The notes under the pieces are model-generated. The model worked only from the letters and a program-made list of their open reading frames with translations, had not been told where the DNA came from and searched no databases. This document shows positions 33,069 through 47,591 of a DNA stretch of 64,000 nucleotides, in pieces. How positions within the stretch are numbered: the first letter of the stretch is position 1; each line of letters opens with the position of its first letter. Position numbers and translations under genes: made by a program. The DNA comes from Oscheius tipulae. Taxonomy: Eukaryota > Nematoda > Chromadorea > Rhabditida > Rhabditidae. Location of the stretch: contig JASJZH010000001.1 in assembly GCA_037178975.1 (NCBI GenBank), positions 8,230,501 through 8,294,500 on the forward strand, read 5' to 3'.

Positions 33069-33314
33069 ATGAACAAGACCGTCCTGTCAATATTCCTCAT
33101 TTTCTTCTGTCTAACACTGATCAGTGCTCATTGCGGCTGTGGCACTAAGTGTTTCGCTTACTCTGATCCCGCGAGATGCACACGCTGTTGTACAGCTACA
33201 GTAAAGAGGTCACTCCGTCACGGACCGGTGAGTTTTACTGTAATTTTACTGTCCTTGCTGATGGAACAAGAAACCTGGCCAAAATGTTCGGTTTGTAAAC
33301 AGCGCGCCGTCTGA
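33069..33314 (+). CDS. Six-cysteine secreted peptide, trissin-like
   Basis: Signal peptide MNKTVLSIFLIFFCLTLISA, then a short mature region HCGCGTKCFAYSDPARCTRC-C with six cysteines (C-x-C-x3-C-x8-C-x2-CC) and a KR site shortly after. The compact 6-Cys pattern closing in CC recalls trissin-type neuropeptides; this is resemblance, not proof. Preferred structure: exon 33069-33227 and exon 33303-33314, splicing out 75 bp (GTGAGT to AACAG). Since 75 is a multiple of three with no stop, an unspliced form would add 25 residues and two more cysteines before the same stop. The gene stands alone in a gene-poor region. Alternatives are an antimicrobial or venom-like defensin-type peptide; the short loops favour a signalling peptide. 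Confidence 0.65.
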   Translation: MNKTVLSIFLIFFCLTLISAHCGCGTKCFAYSDPARCTRCCTATVKRSLRHGPVSFTVILLSLLMEQETWPKCSVCKQRAV

Positions 33315-33464
33315 CCTGACCTGGTCGGCCTGTTCAGAAAGCGCGCTGGTTACATACCTGGCCTACCTCGCCAGGATGGAACTGTCCCAAACCTGGCTCT
33401 TATACTCCTTATACAGCCTTGAAGCCGAAAACTGAATTTGAACTGGCTGAATGAGCTGGCTCTG

Positions 33465-34187
33465 TTAATCGTTTCTGTACGTGAACTCTGATTTCACGAA
33501 ATGTGTCCAGTTTTCGTCACTTCTTCTATCAATGTTCCCATAGAACTTTCGTTTCCCGAAAAACTCAAAGCACATGCCGTAATGTGACCAAAATCTGACG
33601 TTAGGGATTATCGTTCGTGACTTGTGCTTCCACCCTCCTTCACTTTCGAAGAACACAGTCGCATTGGACACAAACTGATTCCATGATTTCAGGACGGAAA
33701 ACCGTACTCTGTCGACAGCAACAAGTCTTTCCTTCGCTCGACTCCCGATTCTAAGTTCTCCTATCCCGAATGGACCAGAACAGCTGCTGACGACCGTTTT
33801 CTTCGAAAACTTAGTGACATTCTCGGATTTATGGACAGCCCACTCTTGTGATTGACAGAAGGAGCAATAGGAAATCTTCGTACGGGTCGAGATCTCATTG
33901 TGTTCGTGTACCCCAGTAAACCAACACATTTTGGGCGCATAATTGTACTCCGTGTCTCGGAATCTGAATGAGTTAATAAAAGTTTTGGTAGTCATTTGAT
34001 AAAAGGATAAGTATGAAGAGAGATTGCTTTTGAGACAGGGATAGAGTTCCGGTGCAGCATATATTGCAAGATTACTATCAAATATCCTAGCTTCACCACA
34101 GTTGGGGCTCGAGTGGCAGTTAGGCTGGTGCTGATCCAGCGCGCTACCGTGGCAGAGGCAACGCTCTCCCAGAGATGCATCTCCCAA
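33465..34187 (-). CDS. Long unrecognised ORF with Cys-containing N-terminal part
   Basis: 240 codons without a stop, too long to be easily chance at this base composition. The visible N-terminal part is Cys-rich (GERCLCHGSALDQHQPNC, SSPNCGE), as in small EGF-like modules; the rest is globular, with CWFTGVHEHNE, SYCSFCQSQEW and SWNQFVSNATVFFES. No signal peptide, so exons are probably missing upstream; a weak acceptor (CGAGCCAG) lies just before. A MITE-like element at 34272-34347 occupies the presumed intron. A second overlapping frame is also open, which tempers confidence. It may be the 3' exon of a larger extracellular protein or a decayed gene. Confidence 0.4.
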   Translation of the reverse strand: MGDASLGERCLCHGSALDQHQPNCHSSPNCGEARIFDSNLAIYAAPELYPCLKSNLSSYLSFYQMTTKTFINSFRFRDTEYNYAPKMCWFTGVHEHNEISTRTKISYCSFCQSQEWAVHKSENVTKFSKKTVVSSCSGPFGIGELRIGSRAKERLVAVDRVRFSVLKSWNQFVSNATVFFESEGGWKHKSRTIIPNVRFWSHYGMCFEFFGKRKFYGNIDRRSDENWTHFVKSEFTYRND

Positions 34188-34271
34188 ACTGGCTCGATTT
34201 CACTAGACTTGAAAACGGTTGCCACTAATCCTACCTTTACAATTGGCAAAAAGTGTCCGTCTGTTAGACAT

Positions 34272-34347
34272 GTCAACTCTAATCTGGAATAACAATTTAC
34301 AGTTTCTATAGCCTTTTCTGTCAAAGGTTATCCCAGTTTAGAGTTGA
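34272..34347. repeat. Fold-back MITE-like element, family 2, copy 2
   Basis: Arms GTCAACTCTAATCTGG and CCAGTTTAGAGTTGA match 2813-2890; preceded by GTGTCCGTCTG, the same flank in the same relative orientation. Confidence 0.7.
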
Positions 34348-34897
34348 TAATCCGAGCCAGAAGAGACTCAAAGAATACAAGTTGCAAAACGAGCACTCGG
34401 TCGTCCTGCCAGGAGCGTAAGCGATTGGTCTATTCTGAACTGACAATGCGATGCGATGTGGTGCTTTGGATGAGAGTCGATCTTACGGAGATGAACAGAA
34501 AACAGGAAGAGCAAGTTGTCATTGAGAAATTAGGCGTCACCGCGAAAATGCAACTATTTGTGATTGTGTACAAGTCCCATTTTTAATCTCATGCATCCTT
34601 TTCCGAATCGATTGTGTCCTGCTTTTCTACACTTTTTTCCAGGAGGAGTATCTGTAAAAGTACTATCAAAATGTGTGACCACTCGCATAACAAAGCTATG
34701 TAACGACAACAATACAACAGCCGTTATTGTTCCCTTCTTCAATCGACAAAACTGCTTTCCAAGCCCAGCTGATTGGCCATTTTCGCTCAGACGGGCATAG
34801 AATTTCGACTTATTGCTCCTTTCCTCTTATTATACAGCTGTCATCCTTTTTACTTGAGCAAATTCCTATAAAAATTGCAGAAAGTTTATTATCTACA

Positions 34898-35874
34898 ATG
34901 GGAGCGGATGGTGGAACAATTCCGAAGCGCTGCGAACTCGTCAAGGCCAAGAAGAAGACGGAAAAGGTCGATAAGGCGACCAAGAACGCCACAAAATGGA
35001 AAAATTGCCAGATGACACAGACTCCATTGAAAGTAAGCCAGAGTTTTTCTTCTATTATGCAATCTATCCAGAAACCCATAATTGCCGACCGTCTAGGGCG
35101 TCTCTACAACAAGGAAGCCGTCATCGAGGCCATTTTGACCAAAACTATCGGTAAAATCGAGATTGCTTCGCATATCAAGGGAATGAAGGTGAGGATTTAT
35201 ACTTTTAAATTGTTATAATAAACTTCTAGGACTTCAAGGAGCTGAAATTGACAGACAATAAGGATTACAAGGCGGACGAGGTCAAGGGAGATGCCTACAT
35301 GGACCACAATCAGTCCGAGTTCCTCTGCCCCGTCACCTCGGTCCCAATGAACGGAAATCACAACTTTATTGTCAACTGGAAATGCGGCTGTGTCTTTTCG
35401 GAGAAGGCCACACAGGAGGTATTTTTTCTGTCAAATTTCTTGCCGTTTATCTAGTTTAACGTTTAAAGTAAAACATTCATTATTTGTGCATTTTTCAGGT
35501 AAAGTCGACGGCGTGCTATGGCTGTGGAGGGACCTGGGATCCGGCTGACTCGCTACAACTGAATCCAGAAGACGATCTCCTCGAAGTGTACAAGTCGCGT
35601 CTGGCAGCCGAAAAGGCGGAGAAGAAATCCAAAAAGGAAAAGAATGGTAATTTGGCCTGTTATCCCTTTTTAGAAACAACCACGCTCAGGTGTGACAGCC
35701 GAAGAAAAGCCAGCAAAAAAAGCCGAAAAAAGGAAGGCGACGGCTGAAGACACGTCAGAAATTCAGGCGGATCCGACCAAGTCGGACACCTACAAGGGCC
35801 TCTTCACGACGTCGAAGGAGGCCAAAGCCAAGCCGCAAAATCATTGGACCACCTTCAATCCGCTCTATTTCTAA
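34898..35874 (+). CDS. rtf2: Replication termination factor 2 (RTF2) homologue
   Basis: Nuclear RTF2-family protein, linked to replication fork stalling and, in several organisms, to splicing. Five exons, 34898-35032, 35072-35188, 35230-35418, 35499-35646 and 35690-35874, give 257 residues. The start MGADGGTIPKRCELVK is the family signature (MGxDGGTIPxRxELV). The middle has the degenerate RING-like module (LCPVTSVPMNGNHNF, WKCGCVFSEKA, STACYGCGG). A Lys-rich linker and the C-terminal YKGLFTTSK ... NPLYF block follow. GCAG at about 34877-34880, just before the leader, could accept a spliced leader. The next gene, oxa1, starts 131 bp after the stop on the same strand, the usual spacing of a nematode operon. 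Confidence 0.95.
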
Positions 35875-36004
35875 TTTATTTTTGTACACATTGTCCCGAA
35901 ATGAATTTTCTCAAGGTGTCCTTACATCTTCCCATCGTTTCCCTGTCATAATTCAGATTTTGTATCTTTTTACCCATTCAAAACTATCAATAAGTGTGAA
36001 AGAG

Positions 36005-39000
36005 ATGCTCTCCGTGCCTCGAATGGCCGCCCGGACGGCACCGAGGTTGTATAGGTGTGTGGCTGTGGCTCAGGTCGTCCAGCAGAGGAGGAACATCTCC
36101 TCGGCCGACGTCTTCAAAACGAGCGAAGCTGTCGTGAGTAATATTCCTGCGGCGCCCCTGCCACCAATGCCGGGGAGGAGCATCGATGAGATGATTGCTG
36201 TAGGTTTATTTTGCTGTAAAAATACGTAGTTTTGCTATTAAAAATTAAAAGAAAAACTCAGGGCGGCGAGTCGGTGCTGGAAGAGCTCGGTCTCTGGACT
36301 GCCTGGAAGCCGTCGAGCTATTTTCGAGTGGCTCTAGAAGGAATTCACCAAATGACAGACCTGCCCTGGTGGGGTACAATTGTGGCAGCGACCGTCACTC
36401 TTCGTCTGGCCCTCATCATCGTACCAATTATGTCGCAGCGTCTTGTGGCCAAGCAGTCCCAGTATCGCAAGGAGATCGACGACTTCAAGACCCGAATGGA
36501 GGACGCCAAGAAGGAGGGTAACAACATGTTAGGTTGGTTGCTCTTTGATTCAATTCAAAAGCTGGGAAATTTGCAGTGCAGCAAGTCTTCATCGAGCAGA
36601 GGGACTTTATGAAGTCAAAGGATATCAAGCTGGGACGTCAGTTCATGGTTCTCATGGCAAATGGAGCCGTCTTTGCCACGCAATTCTTCGCCATCAAACG
36701 AATGGTCGAGGTGGGACTATTTCTTTATTTTTTTCCAACTAAAAATGTCGAAATATTGATATTTATTGAAACAGCTACGCTCCGTTTTCCATTAATTGTT
36801 CTGTAAGAAATTTCCTCCCTCAAAATTCGATAATGCGGTTATTCGCGCACCAACATGTAACCATAAGCGTCATTATGCAGCCATTTTTGAAAAACAGTTG
36901 CATATCGACGGCAACGGTAATGAGTTGGTGCGCAAATTGCCGCACTTTCGACTTTCAGGTATACTTTCGGGCAGGGTTGCAACGGGCCGGGTTGGACTTT
37001 TTTTCCAAAACTTGCTCGGTCCGGTACAAAATCCCAGAAACTCAGGGTCAACCAAGTTGTACCATATTATGGTGTTATTTTGAAGAGCTCATAGAGTAAA
37101 TTAAGAATATGCAATGAAAAAGTTGCCATCACGCTACGCGAGCGAGGTACACGCGTCTGAAGTTGTAGCCAACCACCTTAGTGTATTGCTAAGGGTCGCC
37201 ACTTCGAACTACATAACTCTGGCTATGGTCTTGGTTTGGATATAACGCGGTCTCTTTTACAGGTAAACTACCCGGGTCTCTCAACCGGCGGCGCCCTCTG
37301 GTTCACCGATCTCACAGCCTGTGATCCCTACTACGCTCTTCCGTTCATCAGTGCTGCCACCATGGCTCTCGTCTCCAGAGTAAGTCTCTTTCCGTGGCCG
37401 TATAAATGTGAAAAACCCAGGTCGGAATCGAAATGGGTACCTCAGCCGACCAGATGACGCCGGCCATGCGTATCGGAATGATGTACGGTCTGCCTGTGAT
37501 CATCTTCGCCGTCAGCTCACAATTCGCCTCGGGTCTCTGTGTCTACTGGTGCGCTTCGAACTTTATGTCTCTTCTCTTCGCCGGAGCCTTCAAAACACCC
37601 GCTATTAGGAAGTAGGAACTTTTTGTTCTTCAGTATAGTCCGTTTCAATTGCAGAGTCTTCAAAATTCCTCCGGTTGTGCCGGCGAGTGAACCAAAGAAG
37701 ACGGCAGGAGATTTTAAGCAGATGATGAACAGGTTTCAAGGTGATTTTACTGATTTTTGAAGCCCTACGACAGCGTTTCACGGCTTCCAACTTTTTCAAA
37801 CGAGACAAAAGTAAATAGAAAAATTTAGAAAATAAGAAAAAGGAGAAGAACAGCGTTTCCTCAATTTTTTTTTTTATTAATATCGACGTCGTAGTAGACG
37901 GGTAGTTTTCGACGCTGAGACGTTTCAACAGACTTAGAAGTCACGAAAATGTGTAAAGCACCGAAAAATGGGAAAGATTGATTTTCAGGTAAGTTCGTCG
38001 CGGGACCCAGCTACAATAGTCGTGCCCCGGCACGGCGTGTTATGCGCGTCGCCACTTTTTCAAACCGGGCGCAAATGCCGCTCGTTTTCTTAAGTACAGT
38101 ATCCTACAGAAAACATGGTTTAAACCGGTTTTGGCACAGGGTACCGTATACCTTAGATTTATTTTAAAAAGCGGCTGGAGAACTAATTTTGAATTCCCGC
38201 GCTCGAAATAAGAAATTGGCGCGAGAAAAAGTGGCGACGCCTTTTGCATGCGCGTAACATGCCGTGCCGGTACACCCATACACCTGCAAAGTTACTGCCC
38301 CTTTGAAGCGAGTCTAAGGCGGGGGCGTATTATTTCCCTGGAAGTGGATATTATCTAATCTCATGTATTTTGTGCGGAAATTCAGCGAACTCGCCCGCAT
38401 GACTCAGCGCTCCGATTACAAATCAAAAAAGAGTTCGACTCCCGTGGTGGTTAGTTTTTCTCTTTTCTGTCCTTTGACCAAGCCCTCAGAACCCTTCACA
38501 AAGTTTCTGCATCAGTTGTTGGTTGAAGAATCACGATTTTTTGACAATTTTCCTTCCCCGCCTTTCTGATTTGCGCGCCGAATTCAACCAGGACTATGCT
38601 TTAGGTTCGCTTTAAGTACAGTGTACCACTGCCGCGCGATTCAAACGCTCTTTTTATTCGAACAGTACTTGATGAATGTTTGCTTTTAGCTGACAAACAT
38701 CTTCTTTTATCGATTTGGATGTCTAAACCTTGACACAGATTTGAAGCATACAATAACGATTTCATCATGAAATTCGTTGAGCAGAGCCCTCTATTCCGTA
38801 AAACTTATTAGATCCTATGTAAAAATACAAGTATTCTCTAGAAAATCGTCTCTATAGAATTTGGAGCGCTAAACGGTTGTTTTTTTTGTCATTCCTAAAT
38901 GCAACCACTTGCTTCTCAATGAGGTAAGCGACGATTAGAAAAGTGGAAATATGCACCTAGGCGTATGCCCCAAATATTGAACTGTTTTCAGCGAACAAGC

Positions 39001-39089
39001 AAATTCCGCCAACGCTGTCGCAGCTCCGAGAACGCGACGCCCAGCAGTTCAAGAAGGCCGGCCGTGGCAAGCCCATCATTAAGCAGTAA
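36005..39089 (+). CDS. oxa1: Mitochondrial inner-membrane insertase OXA1
   Basis: Inserts respiratory-chain subunits into the inner mitochondrial membrane (YidC/Oxa1 family). Seven exons keep phase: 36005-36199, 36262-36532, 36577-36710, 37263-37379, 37421-37611, 37655-37740, 38992-39089, for 363 residues. A basic, Arg-rich N-terminus (MLSVPRMAARTAPRLYRC) fits a mitochondrial targeting sequence. The core holds LPWWGTIVAATVTLRLALII, the loop with KQSQYRKEIDDFK, IKLGRQFMVLMANGAVFATQ, LSTGGALWFTDLTACDPYY and FASGLCVYWCASNF. The last exon, after a 1.25 kb intron, encodes the basic tail AQQFKKAGRGKPIIKQ. Without it, translation would stop at 37760. Repeats fill the introns at 36711-37262 and 37741-38991. 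Confidence 0.93.
36842..36945. repeat. Fold-back element with TGCGCACCAAC ends, copy 1
   Basis: GCGCACCAAC near the left end and GTTGGTGCGC near the right, inside an oxa1 intron. The same terminal motif bounds the element at 55785-55873. Confidence 0.5.
38378..38600 (+). repeat. tRNA-derived SINE copy, long
   Basis: Head with GAACTCGCCCGC and GAGTTCGACTCCC, then the shared body ending GCGCGCCGAATTCAACC. It lies in the last oxa1 intron. Confidence 0.75.
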
Positions 39090-39179
39090 ATATCATAGAG
39101 TCTAGGATTTTGTTTTGTTGTTATGCTCACTTTTTCATGTTTTTTTTCTTGTTCTGTTGTGCATAAATAGAAAAAAAAA

Positions 39180-39420
39180 TTAATTACCATCCGTCGCCCT
39201 CGTCATTTTTCCCTTGTCGGGAAGATAATTGAACCTCTCTCGAAAGATGATGAACAGCGGCTGGATCTGTCCCGTTTTCCAATTCGAGGAATAGATTCGC
39301 ATCCGTTTTTCTTCCAGGAAATGGATCTCCGGCACGAGTTTAATTGAATTCTTTCCCCTTATTGTGACTTCTGCTTGAAAATTCCAAATAGCCTCGTAAA
39401 CTTCTTTTCCTGGTAGGGAA
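39180..39420 (-). CDS. Possible 3' exon of an unrecognised gene
   Basis: About 80 codons with protein-like composition (EVYEAIWNFQAEVTIRGKNS, VPEIHFLEEKRMRIYSSNW, FIIFRERFNYLPDKGKM), opened by a plausible acceptor CCCTACCAG and closed by TAA. It sits 90 bp beyond the convergent oxa1 stop. I found no upstream exon in the next 5 kb, so it is either an orphan last exon or a remnant. Confidence 0.35.
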
Positions 39421-39459
39421 CAAATCAACAGATAAGGACAAGAAAAATGACCGGCTCAC

Positions 39460-39570
39460 AAAGTTGCCGTGGGCGAGATCGAACCCGTGCGGTTCGAGAT
39501 GGCGCCTCTTACCAGTACACCAACTGTTTCTCTAAAACTTGTATTGTAACGTTGCTCCGGGGCCGGAAGT
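39460..39570 (-). repeat. tRNA-like repeat, family B, copy 2
   Basis: Matches 12690-12800. Reverse complement reads GTGTACTGGTAAGAGGCGCC and GGGTTCGATCTCGCC, a tRNA-like A/B-box arrangement different from the main SINE. Confidence 0.6.
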
Positions 39571-40590
39571 CCTCAACTCTGATTGTACATTTTTACTCAG
39601 CTCAAAGATCTCTACAAAATGGAATTTTAGAGAGAGAGGGATTGTAGTTCCTTTCCTAGAACTAGACTTTCCCTCATCCCAAAATCGGTCTTCTCCCCCA
39701 GTTGAATGTTGCGACAGTGTAACAAAGAGTTCCCTCTCATTACAGTGGGCAGAACACTTTAATTCTCCCTTTTTCGAGTAAGTCTAACTGTACTAGAGGG
39801 TCCAATTTCCGGATTACTGTTCGGAATGACGTGATCTGACCGTAATTATTTTTTGGGACAGCTGGTCAAGAGCGGACCACCACAACAAAGTCCAAATTGT
39901 TTACCCTCACGTCACTTGTGTGCCATAGATTTATTTCATCTTGTTCTGTGTGCAGAGTTTCCAAAAAAAGCCGGGGGTTCCCTTATCACTTTGGACTAGG
40001 AATGTTGCGAATTAGTCTCTCTCTCTCTCTCTCTCTCCATTTCACCGGCCCCTCTCTCGCGCGCACGACAATCATTCTCAATCTGTCAGCTGGTCCTATC
40101 GGATTCATAGAGAGTCGACTACTTCCCATAATCCACCTATTACCATCACAATGTATATTGTTAACTGTCCTCGACTGTTTAGTGTCCACTCATCGGGGCA
40201 CCGTCGCCCAGGCACAGCCATCCCCACACAGAGAGAGAGAGCGACTGTATCGATCGATCTCTCTCTCTGTCGACGAGAGAGAGAGAGAGAGAGAGAGAAA
40301 TGGCGACGGCCTACCTGCGCCCAGCGCGTCACCTTCCAAATATCGCAGCCCCACCCATACGATCTCTCTTTCTATTTTTGTTTATTTATTTTCCATTTTG
40401 ACGGATTCCTTTGGTTATTGTAAGCTGAAAGATGTTTGTGAAAATTCCAGAGGTACTCTAAATGATTTATAGACAACTCATTTCTAATATTTTGGTTGAC
40501 TATCTCGCAACACTTTTGTGTAAAACTTCGTACCAAATGTGGTTTTTGCTTCATTTATTTTGGACTAGAGATTATAGTGGACCTATTGTG

Positions 40591-40812
40591 AAGCGAGCTA
40601 CCTATCTACCCTTCTGAATTCGGCGCACAAACTTGGAATCTCCGGAGTGTGTAGAAAAAATTCTTTTGAGACATTTAATGATACAAAAACCGTTCTAAGA
40701 GTGTTGCCAAGGCTTACATAGAAAGACAAAAAGATGTAACAGTCGTGGGTAGCGAACCCGACGCGTTTTTGTTTCATAGTCGAAGCACTAACCAACTGAG
40801 CCACGGGGCAAG
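40591..40812 (-). repeat. tRNA-derived SINE copy, near full length
   Basis: Reverse complement: CCCCGTGGCTCAGTTGG, GTCGGGTTCG, ACATCTTTTTGTCTTTC, then the 3' body ending TGCGCCGAATTCAG and a GTAGATAGGTAG tail. One of the two most complete copies; the other is 44314-44545. Confidence 0.85.
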
Positions 40813-43800
40813 GTTACTTATCTTTCTTGAAAATTACTTGTCATTAGATATTGACCTGTACACCGAAATCAGCGAGGGAAGATTCAGAGCGTTTTCCTTG
40901 TATTTCTAACAATTGAACTGTTAGATATAATTGGCTCCTGACCTCTTTCTTCACACAGAGAGTCGAGGGAATAAATTTGGAATAAATTACCAGTAAATGA
41001 AAAACGTCTTCTGACTACCTTGCCTCCTTATTTGGGAGTAAATATTGACCAGCTATGGGCTACGGAGGCTATTCGTTGTTTATCAGGGGACCATTGCTCC
41101 TCTCTCTCTCTCTCTCCGCTTTCTCACACAACACGAGACAGATCATATTATTCTTTCGTCGGCATTCTGCCTTTTCTCGCGTCTCTCGCATGATGTGGCT
41201 CCTCTATACAAATGATTGGCTCCAAGTTTTCTTCTCTTTTCTCCAAAAATTTCCGAGTCCCTTATCAAACCAGTTTCCACTGTACTTGACTTTTTCTCTG
41301 TGGTTTTGGAACTCTCGGTGACGTGTCTCTCTAACTCATACAGCCTTGACTTCTACAATCCTCTTTCCATTTCCTTTGACAGGAAGACAAAATAGTGGTG
41401 TTAGAGCTATCAGCTTCTTCTCTCTTTCGTCTCCACACCTGATAAGAGACAGTCTCTTTCCGTTGGCACCCGGTACTCTTTCGGCCAGTTTCTTGGATGA
41501 GTCAAGGTGCAGTTGATTCATCGACCGCAACAGAGTTTGTAGAGTCGCGCGAATCGTTTGCGCAGCCCATCTGTCACCATTTTTGGACGTGAAATTATGT
41601 TGCCGTTACTATTGAGCTGTTTTCAGAGAAGGAACATTTTGCTTTGCTATTTCTTGTCTCAATATTTGCATAGCTAACGATTCCATTAATCTGGAGCTAC
41701 CTGACAACAACCTGCCTCTTATACCCAATAGTAGTCTGCCGCCCTTGTTCCACATATCCCATTACTCGTCATCGCTCAATTCTCTCTTTCTCTCCCTGTT
41801 AGGGACCCAGCAGCCGATCCGGTTTCCAGATCCACAAAGCCTGCCCACCTTTGGCTTCTTTCCCTCTCCGGCTTTCGACTTTTTGGGCACCTCTTTCACA
41901 CTTCACTGAGCCCCAGAAGAGACTTGTTCCTGGATACAAGAAAGTCTCCAAAATTTCTATTCGTTTGCCTTGGGATACCCAGAATACTTAGACAGAGAGC
42001 CACTTTTTTTGTTTGACACGTCCCATAAGGGACGGTTACTTTAGCCGTTCCGTGAGAGCATCGCCACTTCCAGCAGACATTTTCTGGTCCAAAACGCTAT
42101 TTTCAAGCTCTACAAAATTGTAGAGTTTGACCAGTTCTACAACTTTGCAGAGCAGCGCTTTCCCTATGCGACGGTCAAAACGAAAAGAGCAAGACTTTGG
42201 TGTATAATGTGACAAGCCTTTGCCATCTACGAATTCCGGAGGTGCTTCGTCTGCGCGAGCCAGGCGAATGTGGTCAACACAAATAATTAGACGAGGCCCC
42301 TATCCGGTCGCGTTCCTTTGCCCTCATGTCTTTTTTGGCGGTGGCAGACTCTCACTTTATTTGTTTGCATCTCTCTCTCTTTCCGAGACTGAAAGAGAGA
42401 CAAGCCAATTGATTCCTTCTCTTTGGCCACAGGGCTCCAAAGAGACTAATTAAGAAGCGAGAGAGCTCATCCTCAGAGCCACTAGGGCTCGATCTAATGG
42501 TCTTACCGTTACTGAATATACAGTGGACATAAAAAAGTGTCTTAAGAGCTTCTCTCCATCGCACTACTGTTGAATCCACGAGACTGATCTGAAACTTTTG
42601 ACATTCTCTTTTTGATACGGCTGAACATTCATTCTCATCAATTTCTCCACTTCCTTATCTTTCCACACTGACTGTACCTACTCCTTCCCACGCTTTTTTC
42701 CTCTTCCCTCCCATCCCCATAAAATACTTTTATTCGACCAAAATATGAGGCATATCCCGGCTTGTTTCTCATAAATATTTACTCCCGGTCCCCGTTCCTT
42801 CTCTTTGAAGACGCTAGTTTCCCGACGGATTGTCTAGTCTATTCAACAAGACATTTTCTTTTCATCTCAGTACTTTTATCCTCCACTCCTTATAACAAAA
42901 CTTTGCATTCAAAAGCAGCACAAATGCACTCTTAATTGTTTGCGGAGAAACAGCTGTGTGTTCTCAGGTCGCCAAGGCAGCCGCAGATTTCTTGCACTTC
43001 TTTTCATGAATGTTTTGATATCTCGAATAGAACACTTTTGCAACATTTTTGCTCTCGCGCCTTTTCACTGCCGCCTCCTCTCGGTCCATCGTCCTGAATT
43101 CTCAATTAGGGAGGACGCTTTGGCCCAGCCCGTGTCCTCACTCTCTCTCTCCCAGAATCGACTCTCGTTTTCTTGAAATTCTTGATTATTTTGTGTACTA
43201 TAGAATTCAGCTCAATATGGGGGATGACCCTAGGGAAGAGGCCAAGTTTCTACTGTTCTGAACAGTTTCTTGTCATGGAACTTGGGTAGATAAACTCTGT
43301 CGTCTGAGTCCTCGTCCTATACTTTTCAAAGAAACCGTACATTCTGTCGACCTTAAACTAATCATTTTCCGACATCAGAGCAGCTGGCCATTCTACTCTT
43401 TCGATTCTGAAACCGGTCTCTTTCACAAATTCATTAGTTCTTCGTTCATTTGGTTCTTTTGTACTACATGGAACGCCCTCTAGGCTCTAATTGCAACTGC
43501 AAATATCTGAAAAGATCTTTTATTAGTGTAACTCAGGATGAGTATCTAGCAATTAGGGGAGCCTAGAGTTTGAAACAGCTAGAAATTACAAGTTCTTTTT
43601 CGAACTGTACCTAATGAATGAATGCGTTCCGTGTAGTACAAAAGAATTCATTTTCCCTATTCCAAAGTCTGCTTACTGTCTCTCATCAACCACAAGAGTG
43701 ATCATTTAATTGCCTCAATTAAGCCACTAAACGAGCCAGTTCTGTTTTTGGCCTTTCCTCCCACTCGGGGGGCTCGTCTAGTCGTTAACCAAGTCAGCTG

Positions 43801-44313
43801 CTTCTCAGTAATCCAATTCAACTTTGTTAACCAACTGATCGATAAGCGCCTTTTCGAACTGGGTCTGAAATTCGTTAGAGTGGACTGTGTCTGTTCTGAA
43901 ATCGAATCCCTATAGCTCCACTCAAGTTCAAAGTTCCCTTTGACCCGCATCTCTCTAAACACAGAAGAGCTGCTGACCCTATTGTTTGTAGGACGAATCA
44001 GCGCGAGGGAAGTGATCTGCCTCCGCAGAACCGGGCCAAAAGAGACACGGCTTGTCACTTTCTCATTTGCAGCTGTACACACGTTAAATTGGCCAGATGC
44101 CGGAGGTCGGAGCACCTTCTCAAGAGGTCGTGTATGTGTTTGGCACCGGTGGACAAGAGCCTGCCCTCGGCCCGCCAGCAAACAATCGTCACATAACTTT
44201 GTACAAATGCTCAAGGGTCTTTAAGCACTTTCTACTGTCACTTTCGCACTTTTATAATCTTCCTCGATGGGAGCAATATCTCTGTGTTATCTGAAGCCAA
44301 GTATTTTTTAAGC

Positions 44314-44545
44314 TTGGCGTGCAAACTTGCCCGCTTGACTCAGTCGGCGCTTCGTCTACCAGACAATAACACGTCGGGTTCGATTCCGGCGCAAATTACA
44401 ACTTTTTGTCTTTCCGTGTAACCCACTGGAACGCTCTCAGAATGTCTTTCCACCATTAGTTGGACACATTTTTTGCAACTTCAGACCTTCTGCAAGATTG
44501 CGCACCGAATTCAAACGAGGTAGAGAGGTAGTACGTTCGCTTGTT
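44314..44545 (+). repeat. tRNA-derived SINE copy, near full length
   Basis: Head with GGGTTCGATTCC, then CTTTTTGTCTTTCCGTGTAA, AGAATGTCTTTCCACCATTA, and the tail GCGCACCGAATTCAAACGAG with GTAGAGAGGTAG. It defines the element's 3' body. Confidence 0.85.
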
Positions 44546-44856
44546 AACTGAGTTCACCGAACCACTCGACAGTTGGATAATCGATAAAGAAAGCGATGGC
44601 CTGTCCATTTTGGAACAATGCGTTTTAACCGTCTCTGGATGATCCTTGCCAGCTGGTCAGCTAGACACTTCAAATCTCTCAATCTCATCACTTCCTCTCC
44701 TTTGCTACTTTCCATAATCATGTTTTTTTTAGAGACGTAGAGAGATCCTATTATGACCAGCAGCTAATCTGCCAAAGAGACTAGCCCACCCAACTCACAG
44801 AATATCGCCATCCCAACGAGCTTTTCATCTACAAAACTGCCATCTTTTGATCAAAT

Positions 44857-47358
<2,502 letters not shown>

Positions 47359-47591
47359 TCGATGGATGAACAAAGAGATTCCGCTTCGAGGTCCGAAACC
47401 CTTCCCACTTTTACGGTTACATACGATGACAGAGACACGTTCCGGGCAGCTCCATAACCTTCCGCATTCAAGCCAGTACAGACTAGGTTCGCTTTTTGTA
47501 AAAAGTCTTGTCCAAAGCCTTTTCTCGTTCAAATTACCCCCCAAATCTAGAGCTCTTTTCGGGTGTTTTAAGTTCCTGTAGTAAGTTAGAT

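Larger units (their letters stand above)
39429..44856. other. 5.4 kb gene-poor region rich in simple repeats
   Basis: Holds (CT)n or (GA)n runs near 40015-40036, 40258-40299, 41101-41120 and 42369-42380, the tRNA-like family B copy at 39460-39570, and SINE copies at 40591-40812 and 44314-44545. The 191-codon and 170-codon ORFs at 39897-40472 (+) and 43702-44214 (-) lack supporting features. Confidence 0.6.

Noticed and set aside
36005-37760. oxa1 ending at 37760
   Set aside because: Splicing at 37740 to 38992 keeps phase and adds a basic tail typical of OXA1, so the early stop is probably intronic.
39897-40472. 191-codon plus-strand ORF
   Set aside because: It runs through (CT)n and (GA)n microsatellites, which stay open as Ser-Leu and Arg-Glu repeats; no domain or splice support.
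43702-44214. 170-codon minus-strand ORF
   Set aside because: No domain, signal peptide or exon partner, and a comparable frame is open on the other strand.
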